DNA from: CAVZAB01 sp963773155
GTDB taxonomy: Bacteria > Pseudomonadota > Alphaproteobacteria > Rhizobiales > Beijerinckiaceae
Direction of reading: 5' to 3'
Assembly: GCA_963773155.1 (NCBI GenBank)
Contig: CAVZAB010000016.1
Location: 1-64,000 of the forward strand
DNA length: 64,000 nucleotides
The position numbers and the translations under genes are program-made. Position 1 is the stretch's first letter; the number at the start of each line of letters is the position of its first letter. Positions 52,861 through 62,260 of this stretch are shown here, piece by piece. A model generated the notes under the pieces. That model was given only the letters and a program-made list of their open reading frames with translations, did not search any database and was not told the DNA's origin.

Positions 52861-53344
52861 ATGACGCAACCCGTGGTGCTGACAGTAAATGGCCGTCGCT
52901 TCGACGTTGATTGCGAGCCGGAAACGCCGCTGCTGTGGGTGCTGCGCGACGAGATCGGCTCTGACCGGCACCAAATTCGGCTGCGGCATCGCCCAATGCG
53001 GCGCCTGCACGGTGCATGTCGACGGCGAGGCCGATGCGCTCCTGCTCGCTGCCGGTCGGCGACGTCGACGGGCGACGATCACCACCATCGAGGGCCTGTC
53101 GGCGCGATGGCAGCCATCCGGTGCAGCAGGCCTGGATCGAGCAGGACGTGCCGCAATGCGGCTATTGCCAGTCCGGCCAGATCATGGCGGCGCCGTCGCG
53201 TTGCTGGCGCGGCAACGCCAGAGCCCACCGACGCCGATATCGATGAGCGCCATGACCAACATCTGCCGCTGCGGCACCTATCCGCGCATCCGCGCCGCGA
53301 TCCACCGCGCCGCCGCGCCTGATGAAAGCGTGCTGAGGCCATGA
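52861..53344 (+). CDS. 2Fe-2S subunit of a molybdenum hydroxylase, IorA-like (multiple frame breaks)
   Basis: Small Fe-S subunit of an isoquinoline 1-oxidoreductase type enzyme, about 155 residues when repaired. The start is MTQPVVLTVNGRRFDVDCEP; cluster motifs appear in different frames: GTKFGCGIAQCGACTVHVDG (plant-type cluster), CSLPVGDVDG, and QDVPQCGYCQSGQIM ... NICRCGTYPRIRAAI (second cluster). At least seven one- or two-base indels lie between them, yet the motifs themselves are undamaged. This is not the way an old pseudogene decays; sequencing or assembly error is more likely. It is followed at once by the large subunit. Confidence 0.82.
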
Positions 53345-53357
53345 GGGACGAGCACGC

Positions 53358-55578
53358 ATGCACATCACGAGCAGCGCCGGCTGGCCTCAGCCGCCGCGCT
53401 TCATCGTCGCCGGCCTGTCCGCCGCCGGCGGCCTGGCGATCGGCGTCGGCCTGCCCGACCGCGGCCGAGGCCATGGCCGGCGGCGCCGGAGCCCTGGGAC
53501 AAGCCGGCCCCGGCCGCAGGCCCGAGGTCAACGCCTGGATCGTCGATCGAGCCCGACGAGAGCGGTGCTCATCCGCGTCGCCAAGTCGGAGATGGGCGCA
53601 GGGCATCTTGACCGTCGCTGCCGATGCTCGTCGCCGAGGAACTGGGCTGCGACTGGGCCAAGGTCACGGCCGAATATGCCTCCGCCAACCGCAACCTCCG
53701 CGGGCAACGGGCTCTATGGCCGCATGGGCACCGGCGGCAGCGGCGTCGGTGCGCCGCTCGCGCGAGATGCTGCAGCAGGCCGGCGCCAGCGCGCCGCGCC
53801 CGGCTGATCGAGGCGGCGGCGCAGCGCTGGGACGTGCCGGCCGGCCGAATGCGACGCGTGGCGGACGGGTTCGTGCATGCACGCCGCCAGCGGCCGCCGC
53901 CTAGGCTTTGGCGCGCTCGCCGCCGAGGCCGCGCGGCATCAAGCTCGACCAGGAGCCGGCGATCAAGACGCCCGACCAGTTCACGCTGATCGGCAAGCCG
54001 ACTGGCGCGCCTCGACACGCCGGTCAAGGTCGACGGGCACGGCCCAGTTCGGCATCGATACGCGCCTGCCCGGCATGCTCTACGCCGCGGTCGATCGACC
54101 TGCCCGGTCTTCGGCGGCACAGCTGAAGCGCGTTCGACGCGACCGCCGTCAAGGGCCGGCGCGGCGTCATCGCCGTCGTCCCGGTGCCCGACGGCGTCGC
54201 GGTCGTCGCCGACCGCTATCTGGCGCGCCAAGGAGGCCCTGGCCGCGCTGCCGGTCGACTGGGACTATGGCGCCGGCGCCGCGCACCGACAGCGACGCAG
54301 TTCCGCCAGGACTACCGTGCCGCGCTCGACGGCGCCGGCCGTCGACGGCCCGCGAGGTCGGCGACGTCGAGCGTGCGCTTGCCGGCGCCGCACAGCGTCG
54401 TCGAGGCGGTCTACGAGGTGCCGCATCTCGCGCATGCGCCGATGGAGCCGCTGAACTGCACGGCCCATGTGGCCGGCCGGACCGCGTCGACGTCTGGATC
54501 GGCACGCAGAACCCGGACGCGGCGCTGCAGCTCGCGGCCAAGGCCGGCGGCGTGCAAGCCGGAACAGGTCTACGTCCACAACTGCTTCCTCGGCGGCGGC
54601 TTCGGCCGGCGCGCGGTCAATGACGAGCTGGTCCAGGCGGTGCCGTGGCCAAGGCGGTCGGCCGCCCGGTCAAGCTGATCTGGACGCCGCGAGGAGGACA
54701 TCCGCCACGACCGCTACCGGCCGCAGGCGGCCATCCGCTTCGCGGCCGGCCTTAGCGCGGACGGCAGCCGAGCGGCCTGCGACATCGCGCACGGCGGTCG
54801 GCTCGATCCAGCGCTCGCTCGGGCTACGGCAAGGTCGAGAACGGCATCGAGCGCCAGGCGGTGGAGGGCCTGGCCAACCTGCCCTATCGCGGTCGCCAAC
54901 CTCAAGGTCGACTGCATTCTCAAGAACACCCACGTGCCGGTGATGTTCTGGCGCTCGGTCGGCAGCTCGCAGAACGCCTTCGCCGTCGAGAGCTTCATCG
55001 ACGAGCTGGCCTATGCCGGCGGGCAAGGATCCCTACCGCTTCCGCCGCAGGCTGCTCGCCGGACGCGCGGATTTCGGCGCGTGCTCGACACGCTCGCCGC
55101 AAAGGGCGATTGGGGCAAGCCGCTGGCGCACCGGCAACGGCCGCGGCATCGCCATCCACGAATCCTTCGGCACCATCGTCGGCGAGGTCGCCGAGGTCGG
55201 CGATCAGCCGCAAGGGCGAGGTCAAGGTCGAGCGCGTGGTCGCGGTGGTCGATTGCGGCCACGTGGTCAACCCGCGCACGGTCGAGATGCAGATCGAGAG
55301 CGGCGTGATCTACGGCCTGACCGCGGCGCTCTACGGCGAGATCACCATCAGGGACGGCCGCGTCGAGCAGGGCAATTTCGACGATTATCCCATGGTCCGC
55401 ATGGCCGACGCCCCGCGGATCGAGACCCATCTCGCGCTGTCCGGCGGCAAGCAAATGGGGCGGCATCGGCGAGCCCGGCACGCCGCCGATCGCGCCGGCC
55501 TCTGCAATGCGATTTTCGCGGCAACCGGCAAGCGGATTCGCAGTCCTGCCGATCAAAAACACCAAGCTCGGAGCCTAG
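53358..55578 (+). CDS. Molybdopterin subunit of a molybdenum hydroxylase, IorB-like (many frame breaks)
   Basis: Large subunit of the isoquinoline 1-oxidoreductase type, about 735 residues when repaired. A Tat-like signal (SRR then FIVAGLSAAGGLAIGVGLP) begins it. Conserved pieces can be followed through the frames: VLIRVAKSEMG, NGLYGRMGTGG, LPGMLYAAVD, HAPMEPLNCTAHV, WIGTQNPDAAL, VHNCFLGGGFGRRA, VMFWRSVGSSQNAF, GIAIHESFGT, VERVVAVVDCGHVVNPRTVE and the catalytic end GGIGEPGTPPIAPALCNAIF. Indels occur about every 50 bases up to about 55550, and then the sequence is clean again. The block is markedly GC-rich. A cytochrome partner is often encoded next to these genes, but not here. Confidence 0.82.
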
Positions 55579-55741
55579 CTTCTTTGCCGCCCATCTTAAC
55601 GACGCCGGTCGCCCTTTTGGACTAGCGTCAGCCCGATTTTGCCAATACCGTCGGGTAGTCGGCTGGTCGAACCCAGCCGCAATGCCCGCCGCGCGCTGCC
55701 GGCGGCGTGGTCTATTGGCGTTTGGATCGAGGAGCTTGAAC

Positions 55742-56518
55742 ATGTCCGGTTTTGCGAAACGTCTCGCTATTGTAGCTTTAACCCTTGCCGCAGCGCTTGC
55801 TCCGGCCGCGGCGAAGGAATGGAAAACGATCCGGATCGGCACGGAAGGCGCCTATCCGCCGTTCAACAATCTCAATTCCAAGGGCGAGCTCGAGGGTTTC
55901 GAGATCGATTATGCCAAGGCGCTCTGCGCCAAGATGAAGGTGGAATGCACCTTTGTCGCCCAGGACTGGGACGGCATCATCCCGGCGCTCCTGTCGAACA
56001 AGTTCGACGTTATCATCGCCAGCATGAGCATTACCGACGAGCGCAAGAAGAAGGTCGACTTTACCGACGCCTATTACGACACGCCGGCCTCCTTCATCGC
56101 GCCGAAGAGCACGACGTCGAATGACATTTCGCCGGCCGCGCTGAAGGGCAAACTGATCGGCGCCCAGGGTTCGACGACCCATTCCAATTTCCTGGAAAAG
56201 ACATACCCGCAATCGCAGATCAAGCTCTATCAGACCCAGGACGAGGCCAATCTCGACCTGTTGAATGGCCGGCTCGACTATGTCGAAGCGGACAAAGTCG
56301 TCCTCAGCGATTTCGTCAAAGGCAAAGGCAAGGATTGCTGCCGGTTCGTCGCCGACGTGGTCAAGGATCGCAGCTTGTTCGGCAATGGCGTCGGGATGGC
56401 CGTGCGCAAGGAAGACGGCGATCTCAAGGCGTTGCTGAACAAGGCGATCGCCGATGCCCAGGCCGACGGCACCTTCAAGAAGGTGCAGGACCAATATTTC
56501 GACTTCAACATTTTCTAA
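55742..56518 (+). CDS. Amino-acid ABC transporter substrate-binding protein
   Basis: Periplasmic binding protein of 258 residues of the lysine/arginine/ornithine/histidine type (SBP_bac_3). A signal peptide (about 1-24, ending APAAAKE) is followed by IRIGTEGAYPPFNNLNSKGELEGFEIDYAKALC (in part), the signature of this family, and later ASMSITDERKKKVDFTDAYY and LNGRLDYVEADK. The ATG at 55742 has GAGGAG at good spacing. It is first of a three-gene operon with two permeases; a matching ATPase gene is not present, so it must be supplied elsewhere. Confidence 0.94.
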   Translation: MSGFAKRLAIVALTLAAALAPAAAKEWKTIRIGTEGAYPPFNNLNSKGELEGFEIDYAKALCAKMKVECTFVAQDWDGIIPALLSNKFDVIIASMSITDERKKKVDFTDAYYDTPASFIAPKSTTSNDISPAALKGKLIGAQGSTTHSNFLEKTYPQSQIKLYQTQDEANLDLLNGRLDYVEADKVVLSDFVKGKGKDCCRFVADVVKDRSLFGNGVGMAVRKEDGDLKALLNKAIADAQADGTFKKVQDQYFDFNIF

Positions 56519-56525
56519 GCGGATC

Positions 56526-56558
56526 GGCGGCGCCGTCAGCAGCATTGGCGGCACCGCC
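56526..56558 (+). terminator. Intercistronic hairpin after the binding-protein gene
   Basis: GGCGG-c-GCCG pairs with CGGC-a-CCGCC around a 13-base loop, without a following T run. A stem between a binding-protein gene and permease genes usually stabilises the upstream mRNA or partly terminates, giving excess binding protein. This is an inference from position and structure. Confidence 0.45.
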
Positions 56559-56572
56559 TCGCCGGTTCGATC

Positions 56573-57283
56573 ATGGATTTCAACCCCTCTCTTCTTGGCT
56601 TTGGTCCCGGCGGCTGGGGTTTCATTCTCCTCAAGGGCGTGCTGCTTACGATCTCGCTGGCGCTTGCTACGCTGCCTTTCGGGCTGAGCTTCGGGCTCTT
56701 TGTCGCGCTCGGTCAGAATTCCCCCGGCAAATGGAAGCGCCGGCTTGCCACCCTCTACACGACCGTCTTTCGCGGCATTCCCGAACTGCTGACGCTCTAT
56801 CTCGTTGCTTTTGGCGCACAGCGCTATTTCCAGCTCGGCTGGACCTATCTTGGTCTGGAGGGCACCCCTGAATTGCCGCCTTTCGTAACCGCGATGATTG
56901 CCCTCGGGGTGGTTTTGGCGGCCTTCTCGAGCGAGGTTTGGCTCGGTGCCCTCAACGCTATCCCGAAAGGCCAGAGCGAAGCCGGCATGGCGCTCGGCCT
57001 CAGCCGGCGCAAAATCTTTGCCCTTGTTGTCTTTCCACAATTGCTGCGGATCGCTTTGCCCGGCCTCGGCAACAATTGGATGGTGCTGCTCAAGGATACC
57101 TCGCTTGCCTCGGTCATTACGCTGCCGGAATTCATGTATGTGACGGCGCGCGGCAACACGGTGACGAAGGAGCCCTTTCTGTTCTTTGGCTTTGCCTGCC
57201 TCGTCTATCTGGCGTTGTCCGTTCTCTCGATGACCGGCATCAGTCGGCTCGAATGGAACGCCAACCGGGGCCTGAGGCGCTGA
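56573..57283 (+). CDS. Amino-acid ABC transporter permease (HisQ/ArtQ type)
   Basis: Inner-membrane permease of 236 residues. Five helices and the conserved FRGIPELLTLYL block and EAA loop (ALNAIPKGQSEAGMALGLSR) are present, which match the polar amino-acid transporter family. The stop overlaps the start of the next permease gene (TGATG). The ATG at 56573 fits the N-terminal membrane helix (GPGGWGFILLKGVLLTISLALA in part). Confidence 0.93.
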   Translation: MDFNPSLLGFGPGGWGFILLKGVLLTISLALATLPFGLSFGLFVALGQNSPGKWKRRLATLYTTVFRGIPELLTLYLVAFGAQRYFQLGWTYLGLEGTPELPPFVTAMIALGVVLAAFSSEVWLGALNAIPKGQSEAGMALGLSRRKIFALVVFPQLLRIALPGLGNNWMVLLKDTSLASVITLPEFMYVTARGNTVTKEPFLFFGFACLVYLALSVLSMTGISRLEWNANRGLRR

Positions 57284-58005
57284 TGAACACGCTCTACACC
57301 TTGCTTGGCTACGTCCTCAATCTCGACATTCTCGAACGCTACGGCATGCGCATGCTGGGCGGGCTCGGGCTGACCCTGATTCTCGTCGCCATTTCGGTGA
57401 CGCTCGGCTTCTTGCTCGCCTATCCGATCGCCCAGGCGCGCATTGCCGGGCCCTGGTATTTCAATGGCCCGGCCTATGGTTTCATCAATTTCTTCCGCGG
57501 TACCCCGCTCCTCGCCCAGCTCTATCTCGTCTATTACGGCAGCGGGCAATTCCGGCCTTTGCTGGCCGAAATCGGCCTGTGGACTTTTTTTCGCGACGCC
57601 TTTTTCTGCGCCATTCTGACCTTCACCTTGAACACCGCCGCTTATCAGGCTGAGGTCTTCCGGGGCGCCCTGCTCTCGGTGCCGCGTGGCCAGATCGAGG
57701 CGGCGAAGGCGCTCGGCCTGTCGAAATTCCGGATCAATCGGCACATCGTCTGGCCACAGGCCATGATGGTCGCCCTGCGACCGCTCGGCAATGAATTGAT
57801 CTTGATGGTGAAGGCGAGTTCGATTGCTTCCCTTGTCACCATCTACGATCTGATGGGCGCGACCAAACTTGCCTTTGCGCGCTCGTTCGACCTGTCCGTC
57901 TATGTCTACGCCGCCATCGTCTATCTCGCGATCGTCGAGATCATCCGCCGGATCTGGGGCCTGATGGAGCAGCGCCTGCTGCGCCACCAATTGGTGTCGC
58001 GCTAG
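57283..58005 (+). CDS. Amino-acid ABC transporter permease (HisM/ArtM type)
   Basis: Second permease of the operon, 240 residues. Typical motifs are YGMRMLGGLGLTLILVAISV, FFRGTPLLAQLYLVYYG and the EAA loop ALLSVPRGQIEAAKALGLSK. It is translationally coupled to the first permease by a TGATG overlap. Together the two probably form the heterodimeric channel for a basic amino acid or related compound. Confidence 0.94.
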   Translation: MNTLYTLLGYVLNLDILERYGMRMLGGLGLTLILVAISVTLGFLLAYPIAQARIAGPWYFNGPAYGFINFFRGTPLLAQLYLVYYGSGQFRPLLAEIGLWTFFRDAFFCAILTFTLNTAAYQAEVFRGALLSVPRGQIEAAKALGLSKFRINRHIVWPQAMMVALRPLGNELILMVKASSIASLVTIYDLMGATKLAFARSFDLSVYVYAAIVYLAIVEIIRRIWGLMEQRLLRHQLVSR

Positions 58006-58089
58006 CCAGGCGGCCGACGACGGACCTTGGCGAATTTGGCAAGATCGCGCGCGAGCGCGGCCAAACCGCGCCCGGAAAAGGGGGCACCC

Positions 58090-59526
58090 ATGGGCGAGAG
58101 GCCTTCGAAAATCGAGCCGGGTAGGCTTAGCGCGGATGGCGCGCATGTCGCCGGCATGATCGCGCGGGCGAAGGTCGCCCAACGGCAGATCGCCGCCTTC
58201 AGCCAGGCCGAGGCCGACCTTCTCGCCGCCGCCGCCGGTTGGGCCATCCTCGAACCCGGCCGCAATCGGGCCCTGGCCGAATGCGCGGTCGCCGATACCG
58301 GCCTTGGCATCGTTGCGGATAAGATCGCTAAAAACCATCGCAAGACGCTCGGCCTCCTTGCCGATCTCAAGGACGCCCGATCGGTCGGCATCATTGCCGA
58401 GGATGTCGAACGCGGCCTTATCGAGATCGCCCGGCCAGTCGGGGTTGTCGCGGCGATCACGCCCTCAACCAACCCGGCAGCAACGCCGGCCAATAAGATC
58501 ATCAATGCCCTCAAGGCGCGCAACAGCATCATCCTCGCGCCCTCGCCGAAAGGCTGGTCGACGGCCGATCTCCTCGTCCAATTCATCCACCAGCAATTCG
58601 ACCGCCTCGGCGTGCCGCGTGATCTGGTGCAACGGCTGCCGGCCCCGGTCGGCAAAACGATGACCGGCGAATTGATGCGCCAAGCCGACCTGATTGTGGC
58701 GACCGGCTCGCAAGCCAATATTCGCGCCGCTCTGGCAAGCGGAACCCCGACCTTCGGGGTCGGCACCGGCAATGTCGCAAGCATTGTCGATCGCAGCGCC
58801 GATCCGGCTCTTGCGGCCGCGCTGATCGCAAGGTCCAAGACCTTCGACAATGCAACGAGCTGTTCGTCGGAAAACAGCCTGATCATCGACGAGCCGATCT
58901 ACGCGGCGATGCTGCAGGCGCTGACGCTGGAGGGCGGTTCGCTGCTGCGGGCGGAGGAAAAGCGGCGCCTCGAGGCCTTGGCCTTCACGCCGCTTGGCCC
59001 CTCCGCCGCCGTCATTGGCCAGAGTGCCGGCCTTATCGCCAGCCGGGCCGGCTTGACGCGAGCGGCGCTCGCGCAGAGCCGCTTCCTGATGGTCGAGGAG
59101 ACCGGCATCGGCCCCGGGCATCCATTCTCGCGCGAAAAACTTGCTCCGATCCTGACCCTTTATCGGGCGGCCGATTTTGCCGAGGCCTGCCGTCTGGTCG
59201 AGGCAATCTATGCCCATCAGGGCGCCGGCCATTCGGTCGGCCTGCATTCGCGGATCGAGGCCCAGGCGCTGCGCCTGGCCGAAGAGCTGCCGGTTGCGCG
59301 GGTCATCGTCAATCAGGCGCATGCGCTGGCGGTCGGCGGCAACTTCGATAATGGCCTGCCGTTTTCCCTGTCGATGGGCTGCGGCACCTGGGGCCGCAAT
59401 GGATTTTCCGACAATTTGCAGCTCCGGCATTATCTGAACATCACGCGCATAGCGCGGCGGACAGCCGAAAGGGCGCCGCAGCTTGAAAGCCTGCTCGGCG
59501 CCTACTTTGCGCGGGTTGGACCATGA
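58090..59526 (+). CDS. Aldehyde dehydrogenase, acylating/sulfoacetaldehyde dehydrogenase type
   Basis: NAD(P)-dependent enzyme of 478 residues in the EutE/AdhE-like acylating group. The catalytic Cys is in DNATSCSSENSLII, and nucleotide-binding parts VVAAITPSTNPAATPANKI and ATGSQANIRAALASGTPTFGVG (in part) are typical. Members produce acetyl-CoA from acetaldehyde or oxidise sulfoacetaldehyde; sequence alone does not decide. The ATG at 58090 has AAAAGGGGG just upstream; an earlier in-frame ATG would add 21 residues. It follows the amino-acid transporter genes by 84 bases. Confidence 0.88.
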   Translation: MGERPSKIEPGRLSADGAHVAGMIARAKVAQRQIAAFSQAEADLLAAAAGWAILEPGRNRALAECAVADTGLGIVADKIAKNHRKTLGLLADLKDARSVGIIAEDVERGLIEIARPVGVVAAITPSTNPAATPANKIINALKARNSIILAPSPKGWSTADLLVQFIHQQFDRLGVPRDLVQRLPAPVGKTMTGELMRQADLIVATGSQANIRAALASGTPTFGVGTGNVASIVDRSADPALAAALIARSKTFDNATSCSSENSLIIDEPIYAAMLQALTLEGGSLLRAEEKRRLEALAFTPLGPSAAVIGQSAGLIASRAGLTRAALAQSRFLMVEETGIGPGHPFSREKLAPILTLYRAADFAEACRLVEAIYAHQGAGHSVGLHSRIEAQALRLAEELPVARVIVNQAHALAVGGNFDNGLPFSLSMGCGTWGRNGFSDNLQLRHYLNITRIARRTAERAPQLESLLGAYFARVGP

Positions 59527-59550
59527 GGTGACAATTCGGGCCGGGCCCTG

Positions 59551-59580
59551 CCCGGTTTGGCCCGGTTTGGCCCGGTGTGG
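59551..59580 (+). repeat. Three decamer tandem repeats
   Basis: CCCGGTTTGG occurs twice and CCCGGTGTGG once, back to back, in the 148-base gap between the dehydrogenase and the sugar-binding protein genes. They may be slippage products or part of a leader structure. No function can be assigned. Confidence 0.7.
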
Positions 59581-59674
59581 CCAAGGCCAGTTGTCAGTGC
59601 ACGGCACAGGTGACATGGTTGGTGCGTCGACAAGGTGATGCGCCAAGCATCCGATGCGATATTATGGAGGAACT

Positions 59675-60727
59675 ATGTCCAAGAATTCCGACAGCAGCAT
59701 GTCCCAGTCCCGCCGAGAGCTGATCCGCAACGCCACGCTTTCGGCGACCGCCGCAGCCGCTGCCTTTGGCGGTATCGGTCTAAACCCCTTGATGAGCGCC
59801 GCGCTGGCCAAGGAGGCCGGACGCTCGCCGCGCCCGCTTAAAGCCGCCTTTTCCAATGCCGGCCTGCAGGCGACCTGGTGTGCGCAAGGCAAGCAGGCGG
59901 CCGAATATTGGGGCAATCTGTTCAACGTCGACGTGACTTGGTTCGACGGTCAGCTCGATGCCGTCAAGCAGCGGACCGCGATCGACAATATGGCCTCGCA
60001 GAAATGGGATTTCGTGGCGATTCAGGCCTTTGGCATCGGCACTTTGACGGCGCCGGTCAACAAGATGATCGACGCCGGCATTCCCGTCATCGACATGGAC
60101 ACGCTGATCGCCCCGCTCGACCAGATCAACGTTTTGACCTTGCTGGCGCCCGATAACGAATTCATGGGCGCTTCGGTGACCCAAGCGCTCGTCGACGCGA
60201 TCGGCGGCGAGGGCAAGATGATTATGACGCAAGGGGCGCTTGGCCACACCGGGGCCCAGGGCCGCGCCCGCGGTTTCAAGTCGGTGGTGTCGAAATTTCC
60301 CAAGATCGAAGTTCTCGACGAGCAACCGGCCGACTGGGACGTGACCAAAGTGGCGCGGATCTGGGAAACCCTTTTGACCAAATATCCGAAGATCGATGCC
60401 GCCTTCTTCCACAATGACGACATGGCGCTAGCCGCCTATAATGTTATGAAGGCCAAGGGCCGGACCGAAATCAAAATCGGCGGTGTCGATGCGATGCCGC
60501 CGGCGATCAAAGCGGTGGCCGACGGGCGGATGTTTGCGACAGTCCGCAACCCGTCCTGTCGCATTCACGGCGGCGCCATCGTTGCCGGCGTCGATGCGGT
60601 CATCAACGGGGCCAAGACAGGCGTCGAATTGCCGAGCATTCCCAAAAACATCGTCACCGACGGGCCGGTGGTTACCAAGGCCAATGCGCCTGGCATGGCC
60701 TGGATGGAGGAGCAATTCCTGATCTAG
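59675..60727 (+). CDS. Sugar ABC transporter substrate-binding protein with Tat signal
   Basis: Periplasmic binding protein of 350 residues in the ribose/galactose-type (Peripla_BP_4) family. The N-terminus MSKNSDSSMSQSRRELIRNA has a twin-arginine motif followed by a hydrophobic stretch, so export by Tat is probable. The body contains QAAEYWGNLFNVDVTWFDGQ, AGIPVIDMDTLIAP, FHNDDMALAAYNVMKAKG and IGGVDAMPPAIKAVADG. The ATG at 59675 has GGAGG five bases upstream. It is the first gene of a sugar transport operon. Confidence 0.92.
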   Translation: MSKNSDSSMSQSRRELIRNATLSATAAAAAFGGIGLNPLMSAALAKEAGRSPRPLKAAFSNAGLQATWCAQGKQAAEYWGNLFNVDVTWFDGQLDAVKQRTAIDNMASQKWDFVAIQAFGIGTLTAPVNKMIDAGIPVIDMDTLIAPLDQINVLTLLAPDNEFMGASVTQALVDAIGGEGKMIMTQGALGHTGAQGRARGFKSVVSKFPKIEVLDEQPADWDVTKVARIWETLLTKYPKIDAAFFHNDDMALAAYNVMKAKGRTEIKIGGVDAMPPAIKAVADGRMFATVRNPSCRIHGGAIVAGVDAVINGAKTGVELPSIPKNIVTDGPVVTKANAPGMAWMEEQFLI

Positions 60728-60732
60728 GCCTT

Positions 60733-62239
60733 TTGGTGCAGGATTCTTCCATCTTGCTGGAACTCAACGGCATCTCGAAGGCGTTTGGCGGCGTCCAAGC
60801 CCTTCGGGATGTCGATTTCGTGCTGCGGTCCGGCGAAATTCACGGGCTCGTCGGCGAGAACGGGGCCGGCAAGAGCACCCTGATGAAAATCATCGCCGGC
60901 ATCTATCCCGCCTTCGAGGGCAGGATGTTGTTCAATGGTGTGCCAGTCCATTTCCGTTCGTCGCGCGATGCCCGCGCGGCCGGTATCGGCATGGTGCACC
61001 AGGAATTGAGCGTCGCCCCCGACCTTTCGGTCGCCGAGAATGTCTTTCTCGGGCTGCAGCCGCTGACCCGCGCCGGAACGATTGACTGGCCGAAAATGAA
61101 CCAGTCGGCGGCCGAGCAATTGCGCAATCTCGGCCTCGAAATCGATCCGCGGATGCGGCTAGGCGCGTTGCCAATCGGGATCCAGCAGCTCGTCGAATTG
61201 GCCCGGGTATTATTTTCCGGCGCCAAGATCATCATTCTCGACGAGCCGACCTCGGCCCTCTCACCGCCCGAGATCGAGCGGCTGTTTGCCGTCCTCAAGC
61301 GGCTGAAGGAAGGCGGGCGCAGCATCATATTCATTTCGCATTTCCTCGAGGATATTTTGCGGATTTCCGACGTCATCACCATCTTCCGCAACGGCACGCG
61401 GGTGGTCACCACCGCGGTTTCGCCGTCGGTAACCAAGGCCTGGGTAATCGAACAGATGATCGGCCAAGGCCATGCCGAGCTTGGCGACAGCTATCTCGGC
61501 GAGATTATGCTGAACAGCAGACCCGACGCGCCCGTCGTCTTCGAAGCGCGCGACCTGTCGCATGCCGATGCCTATCGCAATGTTTCGCTTACGGTGCGCG
61601 CCGGCGAGGTTCTCGGCATCTATGGCTTCATGGGCTGCGGTCAGCTCGAACTCGCCCGGACCTTCTTCGGCAAGATCAGAGCCGACAGAGGGAGCCTGAG
61701 AGTTCGAGGGAGTCGAACGGCGCTTTGCCAATACGGCAGCGGCCCGTCAGGCTGGCATCGCCTTCGTGCCGGAGAGCCGACGCTCCATGCTGTTTTCGGA
61801 CGAACCGGTCTACAAGAACATATCCATCGCGATTCTCAAGCGATTGTCGCGCTGGCTCCTCGACGTCGACGCCGAGCGGCGGATCGCGGCCGAACAGATC
61901 GACCAGCTCGGCATTCGTCCGCCATCGGTCGACGCAAGGCTCGGCGCGCTATCGGGCGGCAATCAGCAGAAGGTCGCGCTGGCCAAATGGCTCGCTCATG
62001 CACCCAAGGTCCTGGTTCTATCCGAACCGACGCGCGGCATGGATGTCGGCGCCAAGGAGGATGTCGTGCGCATTGTTCGCGCCTTGCGCGACCAGGGAAT
62101 CGGCATTGTTGTCGTATCGACCGAGCCCGAGACGGTATTGTCGCTGGCCGACCGGGTCCTGGTTATGAAGAAGGGCGAGATCGCCCATGAGTTTTCCGGC
62201 GAGGCGATCAGCAAGGATCGCCTGCTTGCCGCGGCATAG
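60733..62239 (+). CDS. Sugar ABC transporter ATP-binding protein with two ATPase domains (one frame break)
   Basis: RbsA-like ATPase of about 501 residues. Domain 1 has Walker A GENGAGKST, a degenerate signature and Walker B IIILDEPTSALSP. Domain 2 has the degenerate Walker A YGFMGCGQLELAR, typical of RbsA/MglA, LSGGNQQKVALAKWL and SEPTRGMDVGAKED. GAGTTC at 61700-61705 breaks the frame; removing one T gives GAGTC and joins to EGVERRFANTAAARQAGIAF. Start is TTG 60733 or GTG 60736. It is followed after 21 bases by the permease. Confidence 0.92.
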
Positions 62240-62260
62240 GAATAAAAGAGGGCAAGCGGC

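Noticed and set aside
53000..55550. GGCC methylation errors as the only cause of the dense indels
   Set aside because: Several indels sit at GGCC, but others are at unrelated positions, and GGCC is intact in most other genes of the window.
52861..55578. Old pseudogene decay of the IorA/IorB pair
   Set aside because: Cofactor and active-site motifs are undamaged and in-frame stops arise from the shifts; real decay would also show substitutions in the motifs.
19354..61705. Programmed ribosomal frameshifting as the cause of the breaks
   Set aside because: The breaks are in unrelated genes, lack slippery heptamers, and follow GANTC; programmed sites would not do that.
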